Shown piece by piece: positions 46,501 through 55,865 of a DNA stretch of 64,000 bases. Each line of letters starts with the position of its first letter. The first letter of the stretch is position 1. This DNA comes from Liolophura sinensis (taxonomy: Eukaryota > Mollusca > Polyplacophora > Chitonida > Chitonidae), in the NCBI RefSeq assembly GCF_032854445.1, contig NC_088300.1, forward strand, positions 72,018,984-72,082,983, given 5' to 3'. The notes beneath the pieces are model-generated. The model saw only the letters and a list, made by a program, of their open reading frames with translations, did not search any database and was not told the origin of the DNA. The position numbers were made by a program, and so were the translations under genes.

Positions 46501-49019
46501 AGACGTCCTCGACGTTGAACACGTGACAGAAGCGATTAAAACAGGGCCTTTTGGGAAGTGCGTTTATGACATGGACAACGATGTTCAAAACCATTTGGTA
46601 AGCTTTTCTCCATCTACCAGACTTTCAATCTATATATTTCGTTATGTTTTCATTTTTACAAAAATTTATTTTCCAATCGAATTGTTAGATCCAAAGTACA
46701 TGTTCTAAATAAGCAGTTACTTTTTAATCAAGTGCAGTCCCTCGATTTGAACAACTTTTTCGTAAAGAAATTGTTGTAAGACTAACGAAATACTCATTCA
46801 GATTAGTACTCATTTAACTTTCAAAACTTTCACTTTTAAATCCTTAAACACCTAGGTGATAGGCTTACAATTCGAAGACGGTGCAACGGCAACCCACACA
46901 GTTGTGGCTTTCTCGGAGTTAAACGGAACGCGTGAAACCAAGATATTCGGGACAATGGTAAGACCTACCTACCTGTATGAGGTATCTTACGCTGACAGAG
47001 AAAACTTTGCATTAGCATTTCATTCTATCATCTTAAAACAAGGACTTCTTTAAGCCTCCTGTCTGATTTACCAAGCGTCTTAAAAATGAGAGGGTGCCTT
47101 GGGGGGATCCGTGGCTCATTTGGCTAGCGCAGCGTAATGACCTAGGAGCCTTTCACCAATGCGGTCGCTGTGAGTTCAAGTCCAGCTCATACTGGCTTCC
47201 TCTCCGGCCGTACGTGGGAAGGTCTGTCAGCAACTTGCGGATAGTCGTGGGTTTCCCCGAGATCTGCCCGCTTTCCTCCCACTATAATGCTGCCCGCTGT
47301 CGTATAAGTGAAATATTCTTGAATACAGCGTAACACACCCATCAAATAAATCAAATAAATAAAACGACAGATTTTCGTCTCCCTAACAGTTCTAGCATGC
47401 AGTGAGTTGCTAGGTTGAACCCTATCTCGAGATCTCGTTTCTGATGTATCTATAAGCACAAAAACTAGATAGAATAACCTTCTTAGACAAGTAGAGCCAG
47501 GCAGGTTGAATTACAGGTGTCCATAGTCTTGTAGTTGTATTTTTTCCCTCGCCCGGCAGAGTTTTGACGTCCTGGCCCAATTTCACAAAACCTCGAAGGT
47601 TTTTTTTTTCTTTCGTAATTTGCCTCGTAAATGATGTCGCCTTGTGGGACTATAACCTTTAGCTTACGTCATGTACGAACATTTTACGAGAAATCCGACT
47701 TACGAAGTTTTAAGAAAGCGGGACCCGTCTACTCAAATGGGTTACTCACTGAGCAGTTGACGTGCAACACGACATCAATATTTTGCGGGATGTTTCAATT
47801 ATTGTGAATTTGCACTTCTCAAATTTCTTTTTAGGGTGAAATTCGTTGTCGATTTGGCGAACCTCTGCAATATACTGATTTTCGTACAAGGAAGACTAGT
47901 AAGTGCATTTCTATTTCGTGGGTTTACAGTATTTTGAAACTGTTTTCGCCACACATCGAAAACTTGTCTCGACGTCTTATTAAGGAAAAGTTACCTTGAA
48001 AGAAGTCGTCTTTTGACGAGATTCAGAGATGAAAAAACAGGCATTATATAAGTCACATCATTCAGAATAATCGAGGGTTAGTAAACAACAGAAAGTGATG
48101 AATTATTTGCGGTATATTCTGTTGTTTGGTAAGGACATAAGCCAGATATGGCATGTAGAGCATATTGAAGAATTGCGGGTATACACCAGGCTTCTGGTTT
48201 TACAGCGACGTATACCCTGGAAGCACCCGGGCAGGACGTCCCTGAGCCTTTAAAACACTATTGGGGGTCGGACTATAACGTGATACACTGCTTCACCAAG
48301 GCGCTTAGGGTAAGTTATAGATAACTCTGCCATATGAAACAGATGAGTCATACACTATTGGGAATCAGACTGTAAAGATACACAGCCCCACAAAGGGTGC
48401 TCAGAATAAGGTGAGTAATAAACTATCGTGGATCGGACTATAGCGTGATATACAGCTTCGTCAAGGGTGAGTGACAGACTATTGGAGATCGGGCCGCAAC
48501 CTAATACACTTCTTCACCAAGGCACTGGCTGATAAACTGTTGGAGATTGGACTATAACGTCATATAACATGATACACTGCTTCATCATGGCGCTCAGCCT
48601 AAGCTGAGTCACAAACTATTCGAGATCGGACTATTCACCGAGGCACTCAGGGTAAACTGAGTCGTAAATTATTGGGGATCGGACTGTAACGTGATACACA
48701 GCAGCAGACAAACATGAATTAATTAAGAGCGCGCTGTGTGAGAGTGTTTTATGTTCGTAGCATGGTTAAATACGCGAAAACATTAGTCAGACAATGGTAT
48801 GGAATCAGTCTTTGCGTAGCAAGGGATCAGTTGTCTTGACGTGATTTAGATCACTGGTAACCGTGAGTTCGTCTGGCATACATTGTGTAATCCTGTTCTG
48901 TATTTCAGGAAAACAACGCGGCATCGATACAGACTGATGTTGCAGTTTCCTTGGCTTCCCACCAGATGGCGTTTGCAGCGGATCAAGCTTTGACACACAA
49001 GACTGTTGTTAAACTGTAG
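31587..49019 (+). CDS. Gfo/Idh/MocA family NAD(P)-dependent oxidoreductase
   Basis: Twelve exons: 31587-31688, 32410-32494, 32830-32903, 33722-33781, 44462-44626, 45207-45392, 46103-46195, 46469-46597, 46856-46957, 47835-47898, 48206-48309, 48909-49019. All phases close, giving 424 residues. The N-terminal Rossmann fold shows VVLVGCGVRG (residues 10-19). The EKP-like motif is QETPMA, with E103-T104-P105. The substrate domain has LAKSCHDLDLI (K190, H193, D194) and a Cys cluster RCWECPVERRC (231-241), then TGPFGKCVYDMDNDVQNHLV and FEDGATATHTVVAF. Family knowledge: the fold oxidises or reduces sugar-like substrates with NAD(P), and similar ~420-residue proteins with the AKSCHD and Cys-cluster motifs are common in bacteria. 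The substrate cannot be inferred. No signal peptide is seen, so it is probably cytosolic. The exon 6 acceptor was chosen at 45205-45206 for phase; the nearby cag at 45221-45223 would break the frame. Intron 4 is 10.7 kb and repeat-filled. Confidence 0.9.
33950..35345. repeat. 21-bp minisatellite with higher-order structure
   Basis: About 65 units of the type TCCACACTCCTCTCACTGCAA, in intron 4 of the oxidoreductase gene. Variant strings recur in blocks: 34197 onward recurs at 34701 (504 bp, 24 units), and 34331 onward recurs at 34878 (about 26 units). Because 21 is divisible by three, frames stay open on both strands for up to 404 codons. These are not genes. Confidence 0.93.
35413..35730 (-). 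CDS. Basic, charged reading frame of unknown identity (possible nested gene or retrocopy)
   Basis: An open frame of 105 codons, starting at a GTG rather than an ATG. It does not derive from the neighbouring repeats. It is rich in Lys, Arg and Glu (MRRVRRKVQTT, ERLEKMMEKAFRNRQ), as in a helical or coiled-coil protein, and ends in TGA just before the 21-bp array. Upstream in another frame, about 35740-35845 minus, lies a similar stretch (CAREAAKERDRTIGSRAKK) ending in a stop. One protein broken by a frameshift is therefore possible, which would make this a pseudogene. It is antisense within intron 4 of the oxidoreductase gene. I do not recognise the family. Confidence 0.35.
   Translation of the reverse strand: MTFCVSLDGNPFSSRKPCLLEPIELKQKRAKVKDNLDHRMANAARLRKETMRRVRRKVQTTSAIQGQAEVKRVKAEGRTRFYKERLEKMMEKAFRNRQSRQAGRS
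36243..36892. repeat. 39-bp minisatellite, left part
   Basis: The unit is close to TATGTTTGCTGTGGCTATTG followed by CTCCGTTTCTCCCACTCCT. The first few units form a variant (TTCTGCCGTTCTCCCAACCC). A SINE interrupts the array at 36508-36640 and the LTR element begins at its right end. It continues after the element at 43956. Confidence 0.93.
36508..36640 (+). mobile_element. SINE (family A) inserted in the 39-bp array
   Basis: Body (GTCTGCCAGAAAGCTGCGGA, CGCCGTCATATAGGTGAAAT) and tail CACCAATCGAATAAATAAAT, with minisatellite units on both sides. Confidence 0.85.
36893..37619 (-). repeat. LTR (3' LTR of the minus-strand element)
   Basis: About 727 bp, with TGT at one end and ACA at the other. 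It aligns along its length with 43188-43955, for example AGACCGAAATATCACG against AGACCGAAAAGTCACA and CCAGTTGTAACTT in both. Many substitutions and small indels separate the two copies, so the insertion is old. Confidence 0.85.
38047..38700 (-). pseudogene. BEL/Pao integrase remnant
   Basis: Stretches such as VVTRRTTAGQINSKRWAVLF and LTTRAIHIELVEELSSSSFI are typical of BEL/Pao integrase cores. The frame changes several times. A C-terminal piece lies at 38047-38244. Confidence 0.8.
38849..39609 (-). pseudogene. BEL/Pao RNase H and connecting-region remnant
   Basis: Pieces include HVFSDALEKAIAAVAYL and MIPRLELCGALLAVEVAEM (RNase H-like), and TRRGIVSTINSIFDPTGLV (connection domain). They lie in separate frames. 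Confidence 0.75.
39841..40260 (-). pseudogene. BEL/Pao reverse transcriptase remnant
   Basis: LLRFRNVEIAVIADIEQMFD followed by FHVREDHRKFLRILWYRDNN is the palm-domain region that contains the first catalytic Asp. The frame is lost soon after. Confidence 0.8.
40733..41299 (-). pseudogene. BEL/Pao protease-region and zinc-knuckle remnant
   Basis: A 127-residue frame (KVYAVLDDKINVSLARSDFF) resembles the aspartic-protease region of BEL/Pao polyproteins. It is preceded by a frame with CYHCCASSS, a degraded CCHC-like site. Confidence 0.6.
41505..42250 (-). pseudogene. BEL/Pao gag remnant
   Basis: Broken frames on the minus strand at 41805-42204, upstream of the protease region of the element. This is the position of gag. 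Identity is by position and weak resemblance only. Confidence 0.5.
42255..42688. repeat. Direct tandem duplication, 217 bp
   Basis: 42255-42471 and 42472-42688 are nearly identical (both start CTATACCATCCTGAGCAGCC). The duplication lies in the 5' part of the retroelement. Confidence 0.9.
43188..43955 (-). repeat. LTR (5' LTR of the minus-strand element)
   Basis: About 768 bp, partner of 36893-37619. Both copies end GGTGGCAGCACA on the plus strand. The neighbouring bases CTATAC before the TGT are also shared, so the exact boundary may lie a few bases further out. Confidence 0.85.
43956..44320. repeat. 39-bp minisatellite, right part
   Basis: Continuation of the array at 36243-36892 after the LTR element. 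Units such as TATGTTTGCTGTGGCTATTG occur up to about 140 bp before exon 5 of the oxidoreductase gene. Confidence 0.92.
45785..45885. repeat. 15-bp minisatellite
   Basis: About six units of the type CCACTGAATGCATAT in oxidoreductase intron 6. Confidence 0.85.
47106..47366 (+). mobile_element. SINE (family A), full length with tRNA-derived head
   Basis: The head shows an A-box-like TGGCTCATTTGG at 47112-47123 and a B-box-like AGTTCAAGTCC at 47173-47183. Next come the linker TACTGGCTTCCTCTCCGGCC, the body, GTGAAATATTCTTGAATACA and the tail ATCAAATAAATCAAATAAAT. It is the only copy here with head, body and tail. It lies in oxidoreductase intron 9. Confidence 0.92.
48260..48705 (+). repeat. Tandem array derived from the end of oxidoreductase exon 11
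   Basis: The end of exon 11 and its donor (CTATTGGGGGTCGGACTATA to GCTTAGGGTAAGT) recur as six diverged copies starting near 48355, 48422, 48478, 48537, 48616 and 48669. Recognisable pieces are ATCGGACTATAGCGTGATA, CACTTCTTCACCAAGG and GCACTCAGGGTAAACTGAG. Spacing varies from about 53 to 95 bp. Several copies keep a donor-like GGTGAGT or GGTAAA. Confidence 0.85.
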
Positions 49020-49878
49020 TTTGGTACTTTATTATGGATAGTGGAACGTTTGAAGAAATATATTAAGAAGGACAAGAGACACCAGTGTTATTATACTTCA
49101 AAAAGCATCCGATGCCATGATGGTGGTCACGATGACAACAAAACATTACTGCTGACATTATACTTCACGGACAGACTATTAATAAGTATAAGAAAATCTA
49201 AACCCTTGTAAAATTTTTATATTGTAACTATTTTTGCCGAATTACAATTGCAGATATTCTGAATGGGACAAAACGATAATACCGCTTTTAAGATTCAACG
49301 TATATTTTTAAGAATAAGTGGTGTGCACGACACAAGAGACCAACAGAAATGCACAATTATAAACTTTTTGGGATGTAGTGGTTTTTGTGGGGTTTGTTTT
49401 ACAAGAAGGCTATATGTGATAGTTACAGTGCTCACACTGAGCCTCTCGGTTCAGTATAAACGTTCAGAAGAAACGTACATATATGGTTGCCTAAACCTGT
49501 AGCGTACTGTATATCACAACATGGAAAAAAACCTGTAAATCAAAAGTAATGGTTTTGACTTTTGAAATACCACATTAATTGATCTTTGCTAGACTTTTGT
49601 CGCAAGTTCTGTGAAGATTTTATTAGTTGTATTTGATTACTGTTTTCCGCATTAGTCAAGAATTTATAGCATGGAGAAAAGTGAAAAGCGCGGACCGTGC
49701 TTTGTCATCTATCTGACCAACCGCCAGATTTAGCGCTCTGTTTATCCACTCATGAAGTTTTGTCCACTGATGAAAAAATCGACACTTTTGACATATGGAT
49801 AATGACACTAATAAGGAATAGTACTCATAATAAGGAAAAGTACACACCAATTACCTTAGCACCTCATCCGCGATCGTC

Positions 49879-51087
49879 TCATCCTGCATGTAACATCCTG
49901 ACGGTGCTGTTTGGATACTGATACCGCTTAACATATTTTAGTATTTCAAACCCTCCAAAATTAAACACTTCGCACTGGGAATGGTAAACTACAAATTCCT
50001 CAGACCACAAAGTGGATTGGAAGGTTAAAGTGACATTCATTGGAAGTTCATTATTGTTACAAAAATCACGTAGCCGACGCAACATTGATTTATAAAGTTT
50101 GAGTTCTTCCCAGAAGTCACTGCTTTCTTCTGAGATTTGCCTATCAATCCTTTTAACACTGAACTCGTAAAGCAACATGTCGGCCATTGACATTTGCCTA
50201 AGCTTCTCCTTCTCATGATCCGTTAAACTAAGTTCAGGTTTTTCACTGTTGCTGTTCCTTGGTATGTAGAGTATATCTTGTAGGCTCCAGCACATGAATC
50301 TCCGAATCAACAAAAGAGACTCATCCATTTTTTCCATAACAATTATAACAGAAAATTCTCTATTCAGTTTCTCGAGGTGCTTTTGAACGTTTGTGACATT
50401 GTAAAAGTCTTCTTCCGGTAAGTCAAATTCATATGACATCGTGTTGATCAAGAGGCGAGTACTTTTGACAATCCCGGGATTTTGAACAAAGGATCGTAGT
50501 TTATTTTCACCTGGAATTATTTTGGGAAAAAAGAAATATACGGCGGACTGAAGAAGAGAAAGTGGCTCTCGGACGATTCCGACATACACGGTGTCCCTGG
50601 CCATGACAGCCTCCATGCGCTGGCGGGAGTACACGGCATGGCTACACAGTATATCGTAGCTCTTCCCTGTTGGAGGTTCCATGAGGCTTAAAGGCTGGTC
50701 TCTCCACAGTGATATAATCACTCCTTTCTTGGGCAGCGCAAATGTAAGCTTCCTGGAAACTCCAAATCGGAACAGGATATTTGCAATGGTGGAACTTCCG
50801 GCTTTATGCACCTTGATGAACACTAAATGATGTTTCTCTTGACATGATGAGGGAGGAGTTATCTTTCTTGGCGTCGACAATCTTACCTTCCGATAAGGAG
50901 GGTGTGGTAACTTCTCTCCGCTACCAGTCCTTGTCGTGAATTGAAGTCTGGGTCGCTGTGCTGTCATCACTATGATAACAACGAATCCGACGACAGTGGC
51001 AAGGACAAATGTTATCTTCCTGAAGAGAAAAGCAATTAGTATTGAGGACATTGAGCTACACCTCGACATAATTGATACAATACACAT
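49879..51087 (-). CDS. Galactose-3-O-sulfotransferase (GAL3ST) family protein
   Basis: A Golgi type II membrane enzyme that transfers sulfate from PAPS to the 3-OH of galactose on glycans or glycolipids. The single exon has 402 codons, close to the usual 400-490. A short N-terminal tail is followed by a signal anchor at about residues 25-42 (FVLATVVGFVVIIV), a stem, and the 5'-phosphosulfate loop VFIKVHKAGSSTIANIL (89-105). The 3'-phosphate site is VGIVREPLSLLQSAVYFF (about 169-186). The acceptor subtype cannot be told. Met1, Met7 and Met13 are all possible starts; the first was kept. The gene converges on the oxidoreductase gene, with the two stops 860 bp apart. Confidence 0.9.
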   Translation of the reverse strand: MCIVSIMSRCSSMSSILIAFLFRKITFVLATVVGFVVIIVMTAQRPRLQFTTRTGSGEKLPHPPYRKVRLSTPRKITPPSSCQEKHHLVFIKVHKAGSSTIANILFRFGVSRKLTFALPKKGVIISLWRDQPLSLMEPPTGKSYDILCSHAVYSRQRMEAVMARDTVYVGIVREPLSLLQSAVYFFFPKIIPGENKLRSFVQNPGIVKSTRLLINTMSYEFDLPEEDFYNVTNVQKHLEKLNREFSVIIVMEKMDESLLLIRRFMCWSLQDILYIPRNSNSEKPELSLTDHEKEKLRQMSMADMLLYEFSVKRIDRQISEESSDFWEELKLYKSMLRRLRDFCNNNELPMNVTLTFQSTLWSEEFVVYHSQCEVFNFGGFEILKYVKRYQYPNSTVRMLHAG

Positions 51088-54000
51088 CGACCTTTATTGG
51101 AAGCGGACACACTTTGTGTAACTTCAAACATGTGTGACAAATCTTTCTGCTGTATTCACTGTAACTCAATAAGCTTCCACCTTCCTCTGCGTTATTTCAA
51201 AGAAATGAAAAAGTCTGATGTTCTCGTTTAGCGTTGCACTAAAAGGGAGAGATAATGGTACTATATGCGGCTGGCCTCTTTCCAAGTTGTTATATTTTTT
51301 CGCTTAAGGAGCTAATGTAGTTTCTTCAGTGACGGTTTTTTTTAAGAAAGAACCTGGTGCGGGAAAGCTGCCAATTTTCAATTTTATGACCTATACATCG
51401 CTAGCATAGATAAAGACTCTCTTTAGTGCCAGTTTGGAACTTGCTTGCCATATAACACCAAAAGAGGAGTAAAACAACTGAGAAAAAAGTGGCCTTTCGA
51501 AGCTGTCAGCAGCTCTGAGTGGTAACTGTGGTCTGTTTCGCTTCTTGAAGTGCACATTTTCTGGCACAGGGGCCGATTCCCCGTCTGACCATACCGTGTC
51601 CTTTGTTTCTGACTCTCAATTATATGCAGGTGCGCTTCAGACTCAGGGACGGATTTCTTAAAGTGTAACTGTTATATGTCATTCATATAGGCCTTACTTA
51701 ATACATGCCAGACGGACAATGAAACGGCACATGTACCAGTGAACTCAACTCTTGTCTGCACTAAATTCTTTAAATTTTCTTCAAAAACATAATGATATTA
51801 TATGAAATTGCAGAGAGGTATTTTATTTTCGGAAATGACTCTTTCTAGGTTAGATATGAATAAATTTCGAACGAGACAAAATTTAAAAAGACAAACTATT
51901 GTTTGCGGGTCGAAGAGGTTACGCCTGGATGTACACGTTTTACCTATAATAAGCCTATAATAAAGCAGTTTGAATATCTGAAAGGAAGACGGCTTTTGTA
52001 CATGGACTTTCTAATACTATTTTTATTTATTGATTTGACTGGTGTTTTACGCCGTACTCAAGAATATTTTACTTAAAGTCAACCATATATTGACACTCGT
52101 GAAATTATTACAGGAAATTTCACAATTTCCCATAAGTCTACCATCCAAGTACTTTACATTTCGATAACCCCTCTATAATTCCCAAGTTTCATACAGCCCA
52201 GAAAACGACTGTTTCGTGGATCTTATTGGTAACGGACACAGTCCTTCTCATTTTATCATTCATTTCGCCATGGCATTGTCGTCGCACATTGATAACGTTT
52301 ATCAGTATTGACATTCATTAATTTTTAAGTGTCTGTCCCTCCCTGGGTTTAAACATTTAATTTCCAATAGTAGATGGCTGACAAACTATTATATGCATAT
52401 ATGATTAATATGGACAGTGTCCAGAATCTCTGGTACTCTGCTTATAATTGTGCCTGGTTCCGCTTACCCGAGACCAGGGGCTGTATTTACAGCATGTTGA
52501 AATATATCACCACGTTGTATATATGAACAGTTGCAGTCAACGCACAAATAACTGAGATACATATTTGCTAAACGACAACTTATAACCCAGCATGATGTGC
52601 GACTTGTATAGTGATTTAGTTTATACACCTGTTCTTTGTCTTTTTCCGTTCAGCACTGAAGACTATTGCTCACTTCTCTTTGCACGAATACATCACACTT
52701 CCTTACCTGATATCCTTTCCTAGTTCTTGGTGGTTTATGTCGAACTTGATCGTATAATTAAGAACTTCAAAAAGCTACTAGCTACTAAAAAAACAGTAAT
52801 GACGGGTTCAAGCTGGCATTTCTTTTTTGAACTATTGGTACATTTTGATTCAGCTTCCAAAACTGCATTACGACAAATCGCTAACGGTGTAGAAATATAT
52901 GACTACAAACGAAATTGAAGGTCACATGACACTTTCAACGAATATGCCTAGCCTCTGTGCACATGCAGTTTAAATTTCAGCTCAGTCGGTTGAGTTGTTT
53001 TAGGGAAAGGGCTTTCGTCTAAAAATCACACCAAAAGTTTTATATACCCATATACTGGTCTATAACAAAAGAGGTTTCATTAATTTCTGTTTTTGCTGCA
53101 GACATGACACAAATTAACTTCCTGAGTCCTAAGCATGAAATACATTAAAAACTTTTTGAGACGTCATGTTTTCGGCCAACTTTAAAGGTTCAACGAATTT
53201 TCAATGCAATTAGTTCATTGACAAAAGTTCACAAAATGCAGAAAGTCACGTGACCAAATTTGCCCCATTTTCACATCGCAATGCTTTTAGGTCTACCCTA
53301 ACACATACCTGTCTTATTAAAATCGGATAGCATCTACTGCCACTATTGCCGGTAATAAAAATACCTAGAACTAGACATACTAGACACACCATTCAAATCT
53401 ATCAACTCTATGCTCTTTTGAAAGATGCCAGGTTTTTCTGATGCGATTAAGAAACAGACGTAATCCATATTGGACAATGAACTCTCCTCCGCACGAGGAA
53501 ATTACATTTACTTCGGCAAACGAGTACAAATTTTCATAAGTCGAAGTAGAGGTGTGCCTTCATTAATATTCAGATAACTTACCCAAAGGCAGCGTGTCGA
53601 CCACGAAGTCTCGCATTCTCAACGACAAAAAAAGTTAGCAATACCAGAAATGCGTGTTATTATACGGCTTCCAATCGTTCTTCACACACGGTTTTCGGCG
53701 TCTGCTTCCGAGCAAATCTCAGTTATGAACAAAGTTAATCTTCACGCTCATATTTTTTTCTGTTTTCGTACAAAACTAACATTGTATGATGGAAATTGCA
53801 CATATGTTGGAAAAGTAAAATTGTTTTATGCATGATTATGTACAGAGATAGAGTAAAAGATACATTTGAACAGTGCAACGGCTCTAACATGGTGGCAAGA
53901 AGGAAGTTATCATTCAAAATAATGAATAGTACAGGTGCAAATGTGTATATATTACACGTACACTCACCCAAACGGAAATGTAAGTATAATACAGTGTTCG

Positions 54001-54369
54001 TAAATCGTATAAACCGTTTTGCGTCATTGATGAATTTGCATACGTGGCTCTGTGATCGAGATGTTTAAAGTTTTATTCAAATTCTCACCACCATAAACAA
54101 ATAGGATAGTAGTGACCTGACGCTCTTACATAATTACACACTGTACGACTTTGCTCTGTATATAAATGACAATGGATCAAGTAATGTTTTTAGATTTTTC
54201 AGATATCCACATTTACAATTATCTCTGTCAAATGGTTATTAAAAAGATCTCCATTAAACTACTAACACAGTTTCTAAGTCGGTTAAATAGCATAGCACAT
54301 GATGTGTTTACTACAAAGTATCAGCAGGGTATTTTCAGTAAGCTGAACATATTATTTAACTAAACTTTA
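51088..54369. other. Stretch without a supported gene
   Basis: The right edge of the sulfotransferase 5' flank, a SINE tail at 52020-52078 and a sequence resembling window positions 10-110 at 52511-52610 are visible. Short frames show no family features. Confidence 0.5.
52020..52078 (-). mobile_element. SINE (family A), tail fragment
   Basis: TTTTTATTTATTGATTTGAC then GGTGTTTTACGCCGTACTCA and AGAATATTTTACTTA only. Confidence 0.75.
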
Positions 54370-55480
54370 AATTCTTCAGTCAACGTCCCGATGTAATATT
54401 TTCTGGTATGGTGTTCCAGTCCTTAATGGTAGTAGGTAGAAAGGTCTTCTTAAAATGTTCTGTTCTACAATGTACAGAGGTTAACTGATTTGACGATCCT
54501 ACAGAGTACGGGTTACGATCTACTACGTGTTCTGGCAGGAGTATAGCCTCACAAAGGTCTGGGTTTTGAATAATGCAATGTAGATAAGCCAAACGATGAA
54601 TGCCTCTTCCCTTGTGAATAGGAAGTAGTCCAGATTCCTGGTATAGCAAATTAGTAGCGATACTAATGGTCAGTCCCGTAATTATTCGAATGCATTTTTC
54701 TTAATTGTTTCCAGCCTGATTATATTATATCTGGTGAGATTGGCCCAAACTACATCTGCATATTCTAGGCATGGCCTAATAAAGCTCGTGTACATAACAG
54801 ACAGATTTCCAGTTCAATATATATTTCAATCCTATAAGGAGAGATTTTATTCGCTGTTTGAACGAAGATAAAATATGATTATTTTAAGTTGTCTGAGTAT
54901 TCAAAGTAATGGCAAAATGCTTATATGTTTGGCACGACGGAATAGCTGCATTTTAGAAAGTCAACTGAGGGCATGGAGGCGTCCTACGTCTAGACACAAG
55001 GAAAGATTTAGTTTTATTAGCATTAAAAATTACCAAAATACCGTGAATGACCACGAGTTAATATTGGATATACCTTGCAACAATGTTTGGTTGAACTGTG
55101 CTTGATAAAGAATTATCTAACACAAAATACAAAATAGTGCGGTCAGCAATGAGTTTGATTTACAATACCTAAGGGTAGGTCATATATAAACAATCAAGAT
55201 AGCAAAGGTTAAAGTACAGGACCTTGTGGCACACCACCATTTGTAATCTAATTTGTAATGTAACAAATTCAGACCACCCTCAACAACTCTGTTTTCTATT
55301 ATTCAAAAAACTTCATTTAAAGTCATCATCAATCCCAAAACTTTTCATCGTGGCGATTAATCCCTTATGCTATACTTTGTCAAACTCTTTGAAATGTAAA
55401 AAAATATCTTAACTTCGTTAAGTGCTTTAGCTATGTCAGAATATGTATCAAGGCGTTGAAGTGCGGCCGCTAAATTTGGA
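54370..55480 (-). pseudogene. Non-LTR retrotransposon (LINE) reverse transcriptase, dead 3' fragment
   Basis: Read on the minus strand, broken frames show in order FDKV with HKGLIATMKSFGIDDD, then GVPQGPVL (the usual RT motif) near 55220, then RPCLEYADVVWANLTRYNII, and finally the C-terminal type TFLPTTIKDWNTIPENI at 54380-54649. Stops and frame changes separate them. The order and motifs are those of Jockey/CR1-like RTs; the family is not resolved. Confidence 0.75.
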
Positions 55481-55756
55481 AGAAAATCATATTGTTTCTT
55501 ACATACTTAAAAAATAACTTTTTCAACAGTGACAGTGAGAAATTATCCCGATATACTGTCATTTTGTGAAGACCTAATACCTTCTTCTCTGTCCCTGGTG
55601 ATATTTCCTGAATACAACTTGAGGGAGTGCGACTGACCATTATAAATACTTTGCCTGCCAACAGCCAGCTACACAAGTATCTGTGGAATTCCACATACAA
55701 ACTTGACAAACTGACGACACCAACATAAACACCTGCCGAGTCACATACATTTATTA

Positions 55757-55865
55757 ATTTCTTTATTTTATTTGATTGTTTTTTACGCCGTCCTAAAGAA
55801 TATGCCACTTATACGGCAACAACCAGTATTATAGTGGGAGAAAACCGGGCAAAGCGTGTGAAACA
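55757..55865 (-). mobile_element. SINE (family A), eroded
   Basis: TTTTATTTGATTGTTTTTTA and CGCCGTCCTAAAGAATATGC, then a recognisable body. Confidence 0.75.

Noticed and set aside
47107-47190. Possible tRNA gene
   Set aside because: A and B boxes are present but there is no cloverleaf closure, and the sequence continues into a SINE body. It is the tRNA-derived head of the SINE.
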